Assembly (NCBI GenBank): GCA_949285455.1
Contig: CASDXP010000003.1
Location: forward strand, 1-64,000
Direction of reading: 5' to 3'
Source: an uncultured bacterium
GTDB lineage: Bacteria; Bacillota_I; Bacilli_A; RFN20; CAG-826
DNA length: 64,000 nt
The notes below the pieces were generated by a model that saw nothing but the letters and a program-made list of their open reading frames with translations, ran no database searches and was not told the DNA's origin. The position numbers and the translations under genes are program-made. This document shows, piece by piece, positions 53,831-62,708 of the stretch (its first letter is position 1; each line of letters starts with the position of its first letter).

Positions 53831-54373
53831 TTACTTCTTACCGGCGCGCTTACCTTCCTTACGGATGATATGTTCGCCTTTGAATTTAATACCTTTACCA
53901 TTATATGGTTCAGGTGGTCTAGTGAGTTTAATTCTCGCCGCTGTCTCACCGACCGCACGTTTATCGATACCTTCGACGTGCACTTCGGTTTGGCTCGGGC
54001 AAGAAATCTTGACGCCTGGTTCGGGGATGATGACGACTTCATGGGAATAACCGACGTTGAGCACTAGGTTATCGCCTCTCATCATCGCACGGTAACCGAT
54101 ACCGACGATTTCAAGTTGTTTTTTAAAACCTTCGGAGACACCGATGACCGCGTTGGCCACAAGTGCTCTTTGGGTGCCGTGATTTGTCTTCGCGGCGCTA
54201 GTTTCATCGTGACGAGTGAAACTGACATTTTCGCCATCGATATGGGTGTCGATGTGAGCTAAGACTGGGACATCTAAGGTACCTTTTGGTCCTTTGACGA
54301 CAATCTTATTACCTTCGATTGTAAGGCTTACACCCGCGGGGACATGGATTAGTTTATTACCAATTCTTGACAT
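53831..54373 (-). CDS. rplF: 50S ribosomal protein L6
   Basis: The 180-residue L6 has both homologous halves and the signature PPEPYNGKGIKFKGEHIIRKEGK near the end (split here: RPPEPYNGKGIKF). It lies near the GTPase-associated centre. It is preceded by rpsH. Confidence 0.97.
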   Translation of the reverse strand: MSRIGNKLIHVPAGVSLTIEGNKIVVKGPKGTLDVPVLAHIDTHIDGENVSFTRHDETSAAKTNHGTQRALVANAVIGVSEGFKKQLEIVGIGYRAMMRGDNLVLNVGYSHEVVIIPEPGVKISCPSQTEVHVEGIDKRAVGETAARIKLTRPPEPYNGKGIKFKGEHIIRKEGKRAGKK

Positions 54374-54391
54374 AATTTACTTCTCCTTCCC

Positions 54392-54784
54392 TTACCAGAC
54401 GTAACATAATACTTCGCCACCGACGCCAAGATGACGTGCTTCCTTATCGGTCACGACACCTTTGGAAGTTGAGATGATAGCGATACCTAAACCACTTAAG
54501 ACACGTGGAAGTTTTTCCACGCCGACATTCACGCGTAAACCTGGTTTAGAAATACGTTTTAAACCGGAGATTAAACGCACGCCATTTTCGCTATATTTAA
54601 GTGTGATATGTAAAGTCTTTTTCACATCTCCTGTGACGACGTAATCAGTGATGAAACCTTCATCCTTAAGGATGCGGGCAATTTCGACTTTCATCTTGCT
54701 AGAAGGCATCGAAAGTGCTTCGTGTTTTAATGCATTAGCGTTGCGGATGCGTGTGAGCATATCCGCGATTGGATCTGTTAACAT
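54392..54784 (-). CDS. rpsH: 30S ribosomal protein S8
   Basis: The protein is 130 residues when started at the ATG at 54784 ([17 protein letters not shown]), where AAGGAGG lies 9 bp upstream and which gives the family length. It contains [20 protein letters not shown] and the final GGEVLCYVW. It binds 16S rRNA helix 21 and in E. coli regulates the spc operon. Confidence 0.97.
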   Translation of the reverse strand: MLTDPIADMLTRIRNANALKHEALSMPSSKMKVEIARILKDEGFITDYVVTGDVKKTLHITLKYSENGVRLISGLKRISKPGLRVNVGVEKLPRVLSGLGIAIISTSKGVVTDKEARHLGVGGEVLCYVW

Positions 54785-54798
54785 GATGACTTTCCTCC

Positions 54799-54984
54799 TT
54801 ACCAACTAGATTTCTTCAAGCCTGGAATTTCGCCCTTGTAGGCTAATTCACGTAAGCAGATACGACAGAGTTTAAATTTTGAATAAACGGCATGGGGACG
54901 ACCGCAACGTTCGCAGCGCGTATATTCACGAACTTTGAATTTTTGTGGACGAGCATGTTTAACTTTCAAACTAGTTTTTGCCAT
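54799..54984 (-). CDS. rpsN: 30S ribosomal protein S14, zinc-binding short form
   Basis: The 61-residue protein ([18 protein letters not shown]) has the zinc site CERC and CRIC and ends [14 protein letters not shown], which defines the short C+ S14 (type Z). I choose the ATG at 54984 because of the GGAGG ahead of it; longer readings run into rplE. Confidence 0.96.
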   Translation of the reverse strand: MAKTSLKVKHARPQKFKVREYTRCERCGRPHAVYSKFKLCRICLRELAYKGEIPGLKKSSW

Positions 54985-55000
54985 AATTCGTATCTCCTCC

Positions 55001-55717
55001 TTATCTTTGGAAAGGCATGCCGAGTAAACGGAGTAACTCGCGCCCTTCTTCGTCGCTCTTCGCGCTGGTGACGATGACGATGTCCATACCACGCACACGA
55101 GCGATTTTCACGTATTCGATTTCTGGGAAAATCGATTGTTCTTTGATACCTAAGGTGTAATTTCCGCGACCATCGAAACTAGTCTTGGAAACACCACGGA
55201 AGTCACGCACACGAGGGAGAGCGATAGAGATTAACTTATCGAGGAAATAATACATTCTTACTCCTCTTAAAGTTACTTTCGTTCCGATGGATTGACCTTC
55301 TCTCAATTTGAAGGTAGCAATCGATTTTCTCGCTTTCGTGATGATCGGTTTTTGACCGCTGATGTCAGTGAGTTCACTCACTGCTTCATCGATATATTTC
55401 GCATTGACGGTCGCATCACCGACGCCGATGTTGACGACGATTTTGACAAGCTTTGGCACTTGCATAGTCGACGTATATTTAAATTTTTCGATCAAAGCTG
55501 GAACAGCTTCTTTTTCGTAACGATCTTGTAATCTTGATCTTTCTTTCGCTACTTTGTGTTCGCCGCTACTCTTTTTTGCTTTAGTGGCTACTTTCACTTC
55601 TTTCACTTCTTCAACTTTGCTAACTTTTTCTTCCTTTGGAGTGCTAGTTTTCTTCGTCGAAGTCGTTTTCTTCGTGGTCGTAGCTTTCTTCGTAGTTACT
55701 TTCTTTTCTTCTGGCAT
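55001..55717 (-). CDS. rplE: 50S ribosomal protein L5 with long Lys/Thr-rich N-terminal extension
   Basis: The 238-residue protein is an L5 of normal size (about 180 residues, from [20 protein letters not shown]) preceded by about 58 extra residues rich in Lys, Thr, Glu and Val ([16 protein letters not shown]). The core has [34 protein letters not shown] and [13 protein letters not shown]. It binds 5S rRNA. The AGGAGG ribosome binding site just ahead of the long ATG supports the extended start. Confidence 0.95.
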   Translation of the reverse strand: MPEEKKVTTKKATTTKKTTSTKKTSTPKEEKVSKVEEVKEVKVATKAKKSSGEHKVAKERSRLQDRYEKEAVPALIEKFKYTSTMQVPKLVKIVVNIGVGDATVNAKYIDEAVSELTDISGQKPIITKARKSIATFKLREGQSIGTKVTLRGVRMYYFLDKLISIALPRVRDFRGVSKTSFDGRGNYTLGIKEQSIFPEIEYVKIARVRGMDIVIVTSAKSDEEGRELLRLLGMPFQR

Positions 55718-55731
55718 ATAAGTTTACCTCC

Positions 55732-56043
55732 TTATATCCTTTCGCCACTTTTGGCGGCGAGACGCACTTTAACTTTATTTTTCTTATCGTAATCGACGCG
55801 GATACGTGTGGCTTTCTTCGATTTTGGATCGATTAAAGCGACGTTAGAAGCATCGATTGGAGCATAGATTTCTTGAATCGAACCTTCGGGTGTAGCTTGT
55901 GAAGGCTTCTTATGCTTCTTATGAACGTTCACGCCTTCGACGACGAGACGATTAAGTTTTGGATAAACTGCTTGTACGACACCAGTTTTACCTTTGTCAT
56001 CACCAGCGATGACGATGACTTTATCACCTTTCTTAATACGCAT
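55732..56043 (-). CDS. rplX: 50S ribosomal protein L24
   Basis: The 103-residue L24 begins MRIKKGDKVIVIAGDDKGKT (KOW motif) and has NVHKKHKKPSQATPEGSIQE. It initiates assembly of the large subunit. It lies 12 bp after rplN with GGAGG as ribosome binding site. Confidence 0.97.
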   Translation of the reverse strand: MRIKKGDKVIVIAGDDKGKTGVVQAVYPKLNRLVVEGVNVHKKHKKPSQATPEGSIQEIYAPIDASNVALIDPKSKKATRIRVDYDKKNKVKVRLAAKSGERI

Positions 56044-56054
56044 AGTTACCTCCT

Positions 56055-56432
56055 TTAGAGAACTTCGGTCGCGAGGGAAACAATTTTCATGAATCCTTCT
56101 TCACCGTATTCACGTAATTCACGCGCTACTGGTCCGAAGACACGCGTGCCAATAGGCATCTTATTATCATCGATTAAGACGATGGCGTTATCGTCGAAAC
56201 GAATGGTCGTTCCATCCTTACGAACGTAAGGTTTCTTGACGCGGACGATGACACCTTTGACGATATCAGATTTTTTTACTTTACCGTTTGGAATAGCGTC
56301 TTTCACCGCGCATTGGACGATATCACCAATCGATGACGACTTGCGGAAGGAGCCACCGTAGAGACGGAAGATTCTTACGCTTCTTGCCCCGCTATTATCA
56401 GCGACGACGAGATTAGTTTCATTTTGTACCAT
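56055..56432 (-). CDS. rplN: 50S ribosomal protein L14
   Basis: The 125-residue L14 has [20 protein letters not shown] and the closing [20 protein letters not shown] with EVL at the end. It forms part of the bridge to the small subunit. It overlaps the 3' end of rpsQ by 14 bp. Confidence 0.98.
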   Translation of the reverse strand: MVQNETNLVVADNSGARSVRIFRLYGGSFRKSSSIGDIVQCAVKDAIPNGKVKKSDIVKGVIVRVKKPYVRKDGTTIRFDDNAIVLIDDNKMPIGTRVFGPVARELREYGEEGFMKIVSLATEVL

Positions 56433-56748
56433 CTATTTTTTCCTCCTCCGCTAATTCTTCTTTAATTTCTTTTTCCGCTTCCTTGACTGATTCGAGTGCT
56501 TTCTTGTCGATCGACACTAAGCGAAATCTTTTCGTCTTGGAAAGGGGTCTAGTTTTCATGACGGTGACGACATCACCGACTTTCGCTACATTTTCTTCAT
56601 CGTGAGCGACGAGCTTCGTCGTAAATTGACGACGTTTTAAATACTTCGGGTGTTTCTTATGGGTTTCGATAGCGATGACGATCGTCTTATCCATCTTATT
56701 TTTGATGACGACACCTTGGAACGTCGCACGTCTATTTCTACTTTCCAT
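56419..56748 (-). CDS. rpsQ: 30S ribosomal protein S17 with charged C-terminal tail
   Basis: I use the ATG at 56748 (109 residues) with GGAGG 8 bp upstream; the TTG before it is inside that site. The S17 core ([24 protein letters not shown]-like [20 protein letters not shown]) is followed by a 25-residue acidic/basic tail ([17 protein letters not shown]) not normally present. Confidence 0.95.
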   Translation of the reverse strand: MESRNRRATFQGVVIKNKMDKTIVIAIETHKKHPKYLKRRQFTTKLVAHDEENVAKVGDVVTVMKTRPLSKTKRFRLVSIDKKALESVKEAEKEIKEELAEEEKIDGTK

Positions 56749-56953
56749 CGTTATTTCCTCCAATATTTAATTCTCTTTCACGTTGGACCATGAGACATCT
56801 AGCGATATCTTTACGCACGCGCTTGACATCTTCACCATGTTCTAATTGTCCGACGGCTTTCTTACGACGAAGATTCCATAATTCTTCTTTAAGCGAGTAA
56901 ATCTTCTCGTTCAATTCGGTCTGACTAAGACTTCTGATTTCATTAACTCTCAT
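56738..56953 (-). CDS. rpmC: 50S ribosomal protein L29
   Basis: The 71-residue all-helical L29 has LKEELWNLRRKKAVGQLEHG and VRKDIARCLMVQRERE. It sits near the tunnel exit. The end overlaps the start of rpsQ by 11 bp, and it begins 3 bp after rplP. Confidence 0.96.
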   Translation of the reverse strand: MRVNEIRSLSQTELNEKIYSLKEELWNLRRKKAVGQLEHGEDVKRVRKDIARCLMVQRERELNIGGNNDGK

Positions 56954-56955
56954 CT

Positions 56956-57372
56956 TTACTCACCTTTGCCCCTTTCAATAATTTTGGTTTTGACTGGGAG
57001 TTTGTAAGCCGCTAGGCGGAGAGCTTCTTTCGCCATTTCATCTCCGACTCCACCGATTTCAAACATCACACGGCCTGGCTTGACCACTGCCACCCAACTT
57101 TCTGGGCTACCTTTACCAGAACCCATACGGACTTCAGCAGGTTTTTTCGTCTTAGCAAGTTGTGGGAAGATTCTAATCCACACTTTGCCACTTCTTTTCG
57201 TAAAACGGGATAAGACGATACGCGCCGCTTCAATTTGTTGGGCTGTAATGTAATCACCGCTTTGCGCTTGTAAGCCATAATCGCCGAAACTAACTTCGTT
57301 TCCAGCTTTAGACTTACCTTCATATTTAGTTGAATGAGGACGACGATATTTTGTTCTCTTCGGTTGTAACAT
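56956..57372 (-). CDS. rplP: 50S ribosomal protein L16
   Basis: The 138-residue L16 begins [20 protein letters not shown] and has [20 protein letters not shown]. It contacts the A-site tRNA. Its start overlaps the stop of rpsC by one base. Confidence 0.98.
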   Translation of the reverse strand: MLQPKRTKYRRPHSTKYEGKSKAGNEVSFGDYGLQAQSGDYITAQQIEAARIVLSRFTKRSGKVWIRIFPQLAKTKKPAEVRMGSGKGSPESWVAVVKPGRVMFEIGGVGDEMAKEALRLAAYKLPVKTKIIERGKGE

Positions 57373-58055
57373 TATTGTTCCCCTCCTTCATCTTCATTGA
57401 GTTTTTCTTTTTTGGCTAAGCCTTTAAAGATCCACACTTTGACACCGAGACGACCATAGGTCGTTTTTGCTTCCGCCATCGCGAAATCGATATCGTATTT
57501 AAGCGTGTGTAGCGGGACGCTACCTTCTTTATAACCTTCGCCACGAGCGATATCTGCTCCACCAAGACGACCGCTCACTAAGGTTCTACAACCTTTCGCG
57601 CCAGCTTTACGTACTTGTTGGATAGCTTTCTTTTGTGCAGTTCTAAATGAAGCTCTTGCTTCAAGTTGACGTGCGATCGTCGTCGCGACGATTTGAGCAT
57701 CAAGATATGGAACTTGCACTGGGATGACGTCGACTTTAATTTTGCTCGCATTGACTAGACTTGCTAAATCTTTACGAATTTTGTTGAGACGGTCGCCATT
57801 GGAACCGATAGCGGCACCAGGAGAAGCGACGTGGATAGCAATTTTTACATCGTATCCTTCTTTTTCCGTCTTCACTCTTTCGACGTCGATATGAGAAAGT
57901 AAGGCTTCAGGATCGAGATGCTTTTCGATATATTCACGAATGCGACGATCCTCATTTAATAAGACAGCGTATTCTTTGCCTTCAGCAAACCAACGGGAAT
58001 TCCACCCGCGGTTCACGCCGATACGCATACCAACTGGATTAACTTTGTGACCCAT
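57372..58055 (-). CDS. rpsC: 30S ribosomal protein S3
   Basis: The 227-residue S3 begins [20 protein letters not shown] and contains the KH domain [19 protein letters not shown] and the C-terminal [20 protein letters not shown]. It lines the mRNA entry tunnel. It is followed at once by rplP. Confidence 0.98.
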   Translation of the reverse strand: MGHKVNPVGMRIGVNRGWNSRWFAEGKEYAVLLNEDRRIREYIEKHLDPEALLSHIDVERVKTEKEGYDVKIAIHVASPGAAIGSNGDRLNKIRKDLASLVNASKIKVDVIPVQVPYLDAQIVATTIARQLEARASFRTAQKKAIQQVRKAGAKGCRTLVSGRLGGADIARGEGYKEGSVPLHTLKYDIDFAMAEAKTTYGRLGVKVWIFKGLAKKEKLNEDEGGEQ

Positions 58056-58066
58056 ATACCACTACC

Positions 58067-58519
58067 TTACCTTTCTTTGACGACACAAGTGATGTGCGAC
58101 ATTCTTTTCACTAAGCCAGAGGCACTACCTTTAGCGCGTGGAATGTATCTTTTCATTCTCATGCCATCGTTTGCATAAATTTCTTTGATGTAAAGTTTAT
58201 TTTCATCCATCATGAAGTTGTTGGTCGCATTCGCCGCAGCAGATTTGATAACCTTGCTCACAGGAGCGACCGCGGCTTTGTTGACGTTTGCTAAGATACC
58301 TAAGGCAACTTTGACATCTTTACCGCGTACAAGATCGATGACGAGTCTTGCTTTACGTGGGGTAACTCTTACGTTGTAAGCGATAGCTCTAGCTTCACTT
58401 ACTTGTGGTTTTTGAGGAGCGGCCTTGACTTCGGCTTTCGCTTTTTTCTCTTTTTTGCCACGTTTAATGTCGGCTTTTTCTTTTAAGACGACATCTTCGT
58501 TTTTCTTACTACGTGCCAT
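58067..58519 (-). CDS. rplV: 50S ribosomal protein L22 with Lys-rich N-terminal extension
   Basis: The 150-residue protein has a normal L22 of about 108 residues (from EARAIAYNVRVTPRKARLVI) preceded by about 42 residues rich in Lys, Glu and Ala (RGKKEKKAKAEVKAA). The beta-hairpin tip that lines the exit tunnel (RAKGSASGLVKRMSHI) is intact. The GGAGG site ahead of the long start supports it. Confidence 0.95.
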   Translation of the reverse strand: MARSKKNEDVVLKEKADIKRGKKEKKAKAEVKAAPQKPQVSEARAIAYNVRVTPRKARLVIDLVRGKDVKVALGILANVNKAAVAPVSKVIKSAAANATNNFMMDENKLYIKEIYANDGMRMKRYIPRAKGSASGLVKRMSHITCVVKER

Positions 58520-58531
58520 AGCCTATCCTCC

Positions 58532-58834
58532 TTATTTCTTCGTGGCTGCGGCCGCGGCAGCTTTATCTTCAGCTGTATGACCGGTATGCCCTTTATAAGT
58601 TCTCGTCGGCACAAATTCACCTAATTTATGACCGACCATATCTTCCGTGATGAAGACGGAGATGTGTTCTTTACCGTTATAAACAGCAAAGGTATGTTCG
58701 ACGAAGGCGGGGAAAATGGTCGAACGACGAGACCATGTTTTGATGATTTCACGTTTGCCACTCTTATTTAATTCTTCCACGCGTCGGAGTAGATATGGAT
58801 CACAGAATGGACCCTTTTTTAAACTACGTGCCAT
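58532..58834 (-). CDS. rpsS: 30S ribosomal protein S19
   Basis: The 100-residue S19 begins [20 protein letters not shown] and has [18 protein letters not shown]. The last residues form an Ala/Lys tail ([11 protein letters not shown]). It lies between rplB and rplV. Confidence 0.97.
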   Translation of the reverse strand: MARSLKKGPFCDPYLLRRVEELNKSGKREIIKTWSRRSTIFPAFVEHTFAVYNGKEHISVFITEDMVGHKLGEFVPTRTYKGHTGHTAEDKAAAAAATKK

Positions 58835-58846
58835 ACTTCAACCTCC

Positions 58847-59674
58847 TTATTTTCTTCTTCTGACGATCATACGATTAGAAGCTTTCTTCGTATTTCTCGT
58901 CTTGACGCCTAAGGCACGTTTGCCCCATGGCGTTCTTGGTGCATCACGACCAACTGGCGATTTACCTTCACCACCACCGTGTGGGTGGTCGGTTGGGTTC
59001 ATGACGGAACCTCGCACTGTCGGACGGACACCTAACCATCTAGTTTTGCCTGCTTTACCAAGATTGATCAAGCTATAATCTTCATTACCTACTTCACCGA
59101 TCGTCGCACGACAATTCTCTAAGACTTTTCTTACTTCACCAGATTGTAATCTTAAGATGACAGCACGATTTTCTTTACCAAGAATTTGTGCACTGGCACC
59201 AGCGGCTCTCGCCATTTGACCGCCCTTGCCAGGAGCAAGTTCGACGTTGTGGACGAGCGTACCTTCTGGGATGGATTTAAGTTCCATCGTATTTCCGACT
59301 TTGATGTCGACGGCTGGGCCGGAGATAAGTCGGTCCCCGATTTTGATACCCTTAGGGGCGAGGATGTAACGTTTTTCACCATCTAAGTAAGTGACAAGAC
59401 AGATGTTCGCGTTACGGTTTGGATCATATTCGATCGTCTTGACGATGGCGGGAATGCCATCTTTGTTACGTTTGAAGTCAATGAGACGGTATTTGCGCTT
59501 ATGGCCACCACCGATATGACGGGTAGTGATGACCCCTTGATTATTACGTCCGCCGGTCTTTTTTAATCCGACGAGCAAACTTTTCTCAGGAGCGACTTTA
59601 CTAATTTCTTCATTGGTCAAACTAATCATGTTACGACGTGACGGTGACGTCGGTTTATAACTTCTAGTTCCCAT
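58847..59674 (-). CDS. rplB: 50S ribosomal protein L2
   Basis: The 275-residue L2 has [19 protein letters not shown], the [19 protein letters not shown] stretch and the peptidyl-transferase-proximal [19 protein letters not shown] with the conserved His. It lies in the usual rplW-rplB-rpsS order. Confidence 0.98.
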   Translation of the reverse strand: MGTRSYKPTSPSRRNMISLTNEEISKVAPEKSLLVGLKKTGGRNNQGVITTRHIGGGHKRKYRLIDFKRNKDGIPAIVKTIEYDPNRNANICLVTYLDGEKRYILAPKGIKIGDRLISGPAVDIKVGNTMELKSIPEGTLVHNVELAPGKGGQMARAAGASAQILGKENRAVILRLQSGEVRKVLENCRATIGEVGNEDYSLINLGKAGKTRWLGVRPTVRGSVMNPTDHPHGGGEGKSPVGRDAPRTPWGKRALGVKTRNTKKASNRMIVRRRK

Positions 59675-59707
59675 TTTTATCAGTCTCCTATAATTTAGTT
59701 ACTAATC

Positions 59708-60085
59708 TTATTCTTTGAATAAGTCTAACGCTTCATTCTTCGCTAAGGTGACGATGGCTTTCTTGTATCCTGGAACGCTACCTTTATAACGTCCGCCACG
59801 TGATTTTTCTTTGCTTGAAACGTTGATAATTCTCACGCTCTTAACTTCCACTTGGAAGAGCGATTCGAAGGCTTTCTTAATTTCCACTTTTGTAGAAGTA
59901 GGAAGTACCTTCACGCTCACTTTGTTAAGATTTTGCATCGCTGCCATCGACTTTTCGGTGATGATCGGAGCGATGATGACGTCGAATTGTTTTAAAGTTG
60001 GTTCTTTGAAACGTTTGTTTTCGACGGCTTTAGTTTCTTTTTTGCTACGTCTAGTTTTCTTTGTAGCTTTTACTTCTTCTGCCAT
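59708..60085 (-). CDS. rplW: 50S ribosomal protein L23 with charged N-terminal extension
   Basis: The 125-residue protein has a normal L23 core (from QFDVIIAPIITEKSMAAMQN) after about 33 extra residues rich in Lys and Glu (KKTRRSKKETKAVENK). L23 is the docking site for SRP and trigger factor at the tunnel exit. It overlaps the rplD stop by one base (TAATG). Confidence 0.96.
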   Translation of the reverse strand: MAEEVKATKKTRRSKKETKAVENKRFKEPTLKQFDVIIAPIITEKSMAAMQNLNKVSVKVLPTSTKVEIKKAFESLFQVEVKSVRIINVSSKEKSRGGRYKGSVPGYKKAIVTLAKNEALDLFKE

Positions 60086-60732
60086 TACGCTAACGCCTCC
60101 TCGATGACCTTGACAGCATCTTTTACTAAGATGACCGTCTTTGCATTAAGTAGGTCATACACATTGATGTCGCGTGCGTTTAATGTCTTTAAATTAGATA
60201 TGTTACGCGCGCTAAGAAGAACATGTTCATCTTCTTCCTTGTAGACGATTAAGACTTTATCGCTTGCTTTGAGCGCTTTTAAGACGCTGACTAGTTCTTT
60301 TGTTTTCGCTTCTTTAAGACTTAATTCATCTAAGACGCGAAGACGATCTTTTTCGTGAGCGACGTAAGAAAGTGCACTTCTTAAGGCTAAGTCATGTTCT
60401 TTCTTATTTTGCTTAATCTTATAATTTTGTTCACCAGTTGGGCCAAAGACGGTACCGCCACCAGTGAAGAGTGGTGAACGAGTGGAACCGGCTCTCGCGC
60501 GGCCTGTTCCTTTTTGACGCCATGGTTTTTTACCACCGCCAGATACTTCGTCACGCTTTTTTGTTTTAGCTGTCGCTTGTCTTGCATTGCTTTGTTGGAC
60601 GCGGACAGCATTATACATCGCTTGCTTATGCGGATCGATGTTGAACACTTCGCCTTTGAGAGTAAGCTTTGTCTCTAAGACTTCGCCTTGCATGTTATAG
60701 ACATCGACTTTAATTGATTTTGCTGTAGCCAT
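60085..60732 (-). CDS. rplD: 50S ribosomal protein L4
   Basis: The 215-residue L4 has the basic tunnel loop GGGKKPWRQKGTGRARAGST followed by the GGGTVFGP motif. The C-terminal globular part ends IEEALA. L4 is a known repressor of the S10 operon in E. coli. It lies 14 bp after rplC. Confidence 0.97.
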   Translation of the reverse strand: MATAKSIKVDVYNMQGEVLETKLTLKGEVFNIDPHKQAMYNAVRVQQSNARQATAKTKKRDEVSGGGKKPWRQKGTGRARAGSTRSPLFTGGGTVFGPTGEQNYKIKQNKKEHDLALRSALSYVAHEKDRLRVLDELSLKEAKTKELVSVLKALKASDKVLIVYKEEDEHVLLSARNISNLKTLNARDINVYDLLNAKTVILVKDAVKVIEEALA

Positions 60733-60746
60733 GCTCGTTTTCCTCC

Positions 60747-61469
60747 TTAGGCATTTTCTTCCACAGCCGCTTCAGCGGATTTTTCTTCCACTTTTGGACG
60801 GCGGTCTAATAATGGTTTAATTTCGATAGGTGCACCACTTTGCGTCTTGATCGCACTTCTAATCGTCACAAGTGCTTTCTTTGGACCAGGAATCGCGCCT
60901 TTCACAAGAATGACGTTCTTGCTCGCATCCACTTCGACGATGAGTAAGTTTTGAATAGTGACGGAATGGTTACCTCTTCTTCCTGGCATCTTCTTACCAG
61001 GGATGACACGGTTATTCGTACGACCATTGTTCGCAAAGGAACCAGAGCCACGGTGGTAACCAGAACCATGTCCTTTTGGGCCAATTGCGTGATGGTAAGC
61101 TTTAATCGTGCCGGTATAACCTTTACCCTTGCTCGTACCGATGACATCGACGATGTCGCCAGCCTTGAACATCTCGACACTTAAGGTTTCCCCTACTTTC
61201 TTATCCATAAGTTCATCGCCTTTAAGTTCGATAAGATGTCTTTTTGGAGTAATACCAGCTTTCTTAAAGATACCTTTTTCACATTTGTTGGCTTTCGATT
61301 CTTTTAAATCTTCGTAACCAATTTGTAAGGCATTATAGCCATCAGTTTCAGAGGTCTTAACTTGGGTGACGACGTTAGGATCACAATAGACGACAGTCAC
61401 TGGATACATCGCACCATCTTCGGTGTAGACTTGCGTCATGCCAACTTTTTGTCCGATGATTGCTTTCAT
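60747..61469 (-). CDS. rplC: 50S ribosomal protein L3 with acidic C-terminal tail
   Basis: The 240-residue L3 begins MKAIIGQKVGMTQVYTEDGA and has HHAIGPKGHGSGYHRGSGSF and GKKMPGRRGNHSVTIQNL. The last 20 or so residues (VEEKSAEAAVEENA) are an acidic tail beyond the usual L3 end. It follows rpsJ by 17 bp. Confidence 0.97.
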   Translation of the reverse strand: MKAIIGQKVGMTQVYTEDGAMYPVTVVYCDPNVVTQVKTSETDGYNALQIGYEDLKESKANKCEKGIFKKAGITPKRHLIELKGDELMDKKVGETLSVEMFKAGDIVDVIGTSKGKGYTGTIKAYHHAIGPKGHGSGYHRGSGSFANNGRTNNRVIPGKKMPGRRGNHSVTIQNLLIVEVDASKNVILVKGAIPGPKKALVTIRSAIKTQSGAPIEIKPLLDRRPKVEEKSAEAAVEENA

Positions 61470-61486
61470 CTCGTTTTACCTCCTTC

Positions 61487-61801
61487 TTATAATTTGATAT
61501 CGATATCCACTCCAGCAGGTAAATCGAGACGGCGTAATTGGTCGATCGTTTCCTTAGTAGGATTAGTGATATCGATGAGACGCTTGTGCGTTCTTATTTC
61601 GAATTGTTCACGTGAATCTTTGTTGACGTGCACGGAACGTAAGATCGTATAGACTTGTTTTTCCGTCGGGAGAGGAACAGGTCCTACGACACCGGCTTTC
61701 GTCCTTTTCGCAAGAGCGACAATCTTCGCGGCTGAGAAGTCTAAGATGTCATGCTCGTAAGCTTGGAGGCGAACACGGATTTTCTTGTTTGTTTTAGCCA
61801 T
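61487..61801 (-). CDS. rpsJ: 30S ribosomal protein S10
   Basis: The 104-residue S10 (also NusE) has [37 protein letters not shown] and [19 protein letters not shown]. It is the first gene of the ribosomal super-operon, after a structured leader, with AGGAGG as ribosome binding site. rpsL, rpsG and the elongation factor genes are not directly upstream. Confidence 0.98.
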   Translation of the reverse strand: MAKTNKKIRVRLQAYEHDILDFSAAKIVALAKRTKAGVVGPVPLPTEKQVYTILRSVHVNKDSREQFEIRTHKRLIDITNPTKETIDQLRRLDLPAGVDIDIKL

Positions 61802-61925
61802 GAATTTTTTCCTCCTTATATTTTGCAGGCTTTTTAACTGCTAGCTCATCTACGAATTACCTGATGCCCATTCATGACAACGCCTGTGGGTGTATCAGCA
61901 ACCTCGCGAGTCCACGCTGCAGCCG
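61802..61925 (-). promoter_or_regulatory. Structured leader RNA of the S10 operon
   Basis: About 120 nt between the predicted start of transcription and rpsJ are richer in G and C than the other intergenic spaces. On paper CTGAT pairs with ATCAG and, inside, CCCA with TGGG, around a 16-nt loop; a GCTGCAGC palindrome lies before it. It may be a ribosomal-protein control site, for example for L4, but I match it to no known class. Confidence 0.45.
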
Positions 61926-61931
61926 TGTGAA

Positions 61932-61960
61932 ATATTACCTCATATACATACGCGTGTCAA
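61932..61960 (-). promoter_or_regulatory. Promoter of the S10 operon
   Basis: On the minus strand a perfect TTGACA (61955-61960) and TAATAT (61932-61937) are 17 bp apart, upstream of the structured leader. Confidence 0.65.
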
Positions 61961-62057
61961 AAAGAAAATAAAAATCTTAGAACTAGACTAGAAAAAATTA
62001 TTTCAAAATTCATTTTAATTACTTTAAATTATCTTATTTTTTTTATAGAATCCACTC

Positions 62058-62708
62058 TCAGTGAGAGAACTTTTCTCGATTAATTAAAGAGTATTCGCAG
62101 CCACAATAGTTCTGTTCGTAAAGTTTGTAACGTCTAGTCATTTCCTTATCAATTTGGATACCACCGCCACGTTTGAAATCACTTAATAAGTATTGTGTGT
62201 GAGAATATTTTTCATCTAATTTTTCACCAATTTCATTTAGAACTTTCGTCGGCTTATAACGCGAGACGGACATGACTGTCGTAAAGTAGTCGAAATGATG
62301 TTCGTTCGCATATTTAAATACTTCATCCATCCTCTTCTCGTAACATAATTTGCATCTAGGTCCACCTTCCTTATCGTCTTTATAAGGAATAAGATCAACC
62401 ATGTAAGAATCGTATGCATAAGGGAAAAAGATGATCTTTATGGAAGTATGATATTCTTCATTAAATTTTTCTAACATCTCTAAGATGGTAGCTTTTCTTT
62501 TTTCATATTCGCTTAAAGGGTAGATATTCGAATTTGCATACGCAATTGTCACATCAAAATATTTATGTAAGAAAAATAGAGGATAAGTCGCACAGGGGCC
62601 ACAACAAGCATGCAATAATAAAGTTGGTTTCTTACCATTTTTCGGTAATGAATTTAAGATGTCTAGCATCTCGTGATAATCGTCGATAAATTTTCTTTTT
62701 TTATCCAT
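62058..62708 (-). CDS. queH: Epoxyqueuosine reductase QueH
   Basis: The protein is 216 residues from the ATG at 62708. It has the DUF208/QueH cysteine motifs HACCGPC near the N-terminus and CKLCYEKRMDEVFKYA in the middle, plus YFTTVMSVSRYKPTKVLNEI and the later YCGCEYS. QueH reduces epoxyqueuosine to queuosine in tRNA and replaces QueG in many bacteria. Its ATG overlaps the queA stop (ATGGATAA), so translation is coupled, and it is the last gene of tgt-queA-queH. Confidence 0.92.
   Translation of the reverse strand: MDKKRKFIDDYHEMLDILNSLPKNGKKPTLLLHACCGPCATYPLFFLHKYFDVTIAYANSNIYPLSEYEKRKATILEMLEKFNEEYHTSIKIIFFPYAYDSYMVDLIPYKDDKEGGPRCKLCYEKRMDEVFKYANEHHFDYFTTVMSVSRYKPTKVLNEIGEKLDEKYSHTQYLLSDFKRGGGIQIDKEMTRRYKLYEQNYCGCEYSLINREKFSH

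Noticed and set aside
62040-62085. Terminator after queH
   Set aside because: A short CTCTC/GAGAG hairpin spans the stop codon, but A residues and not T residues follow on the transcript strand.
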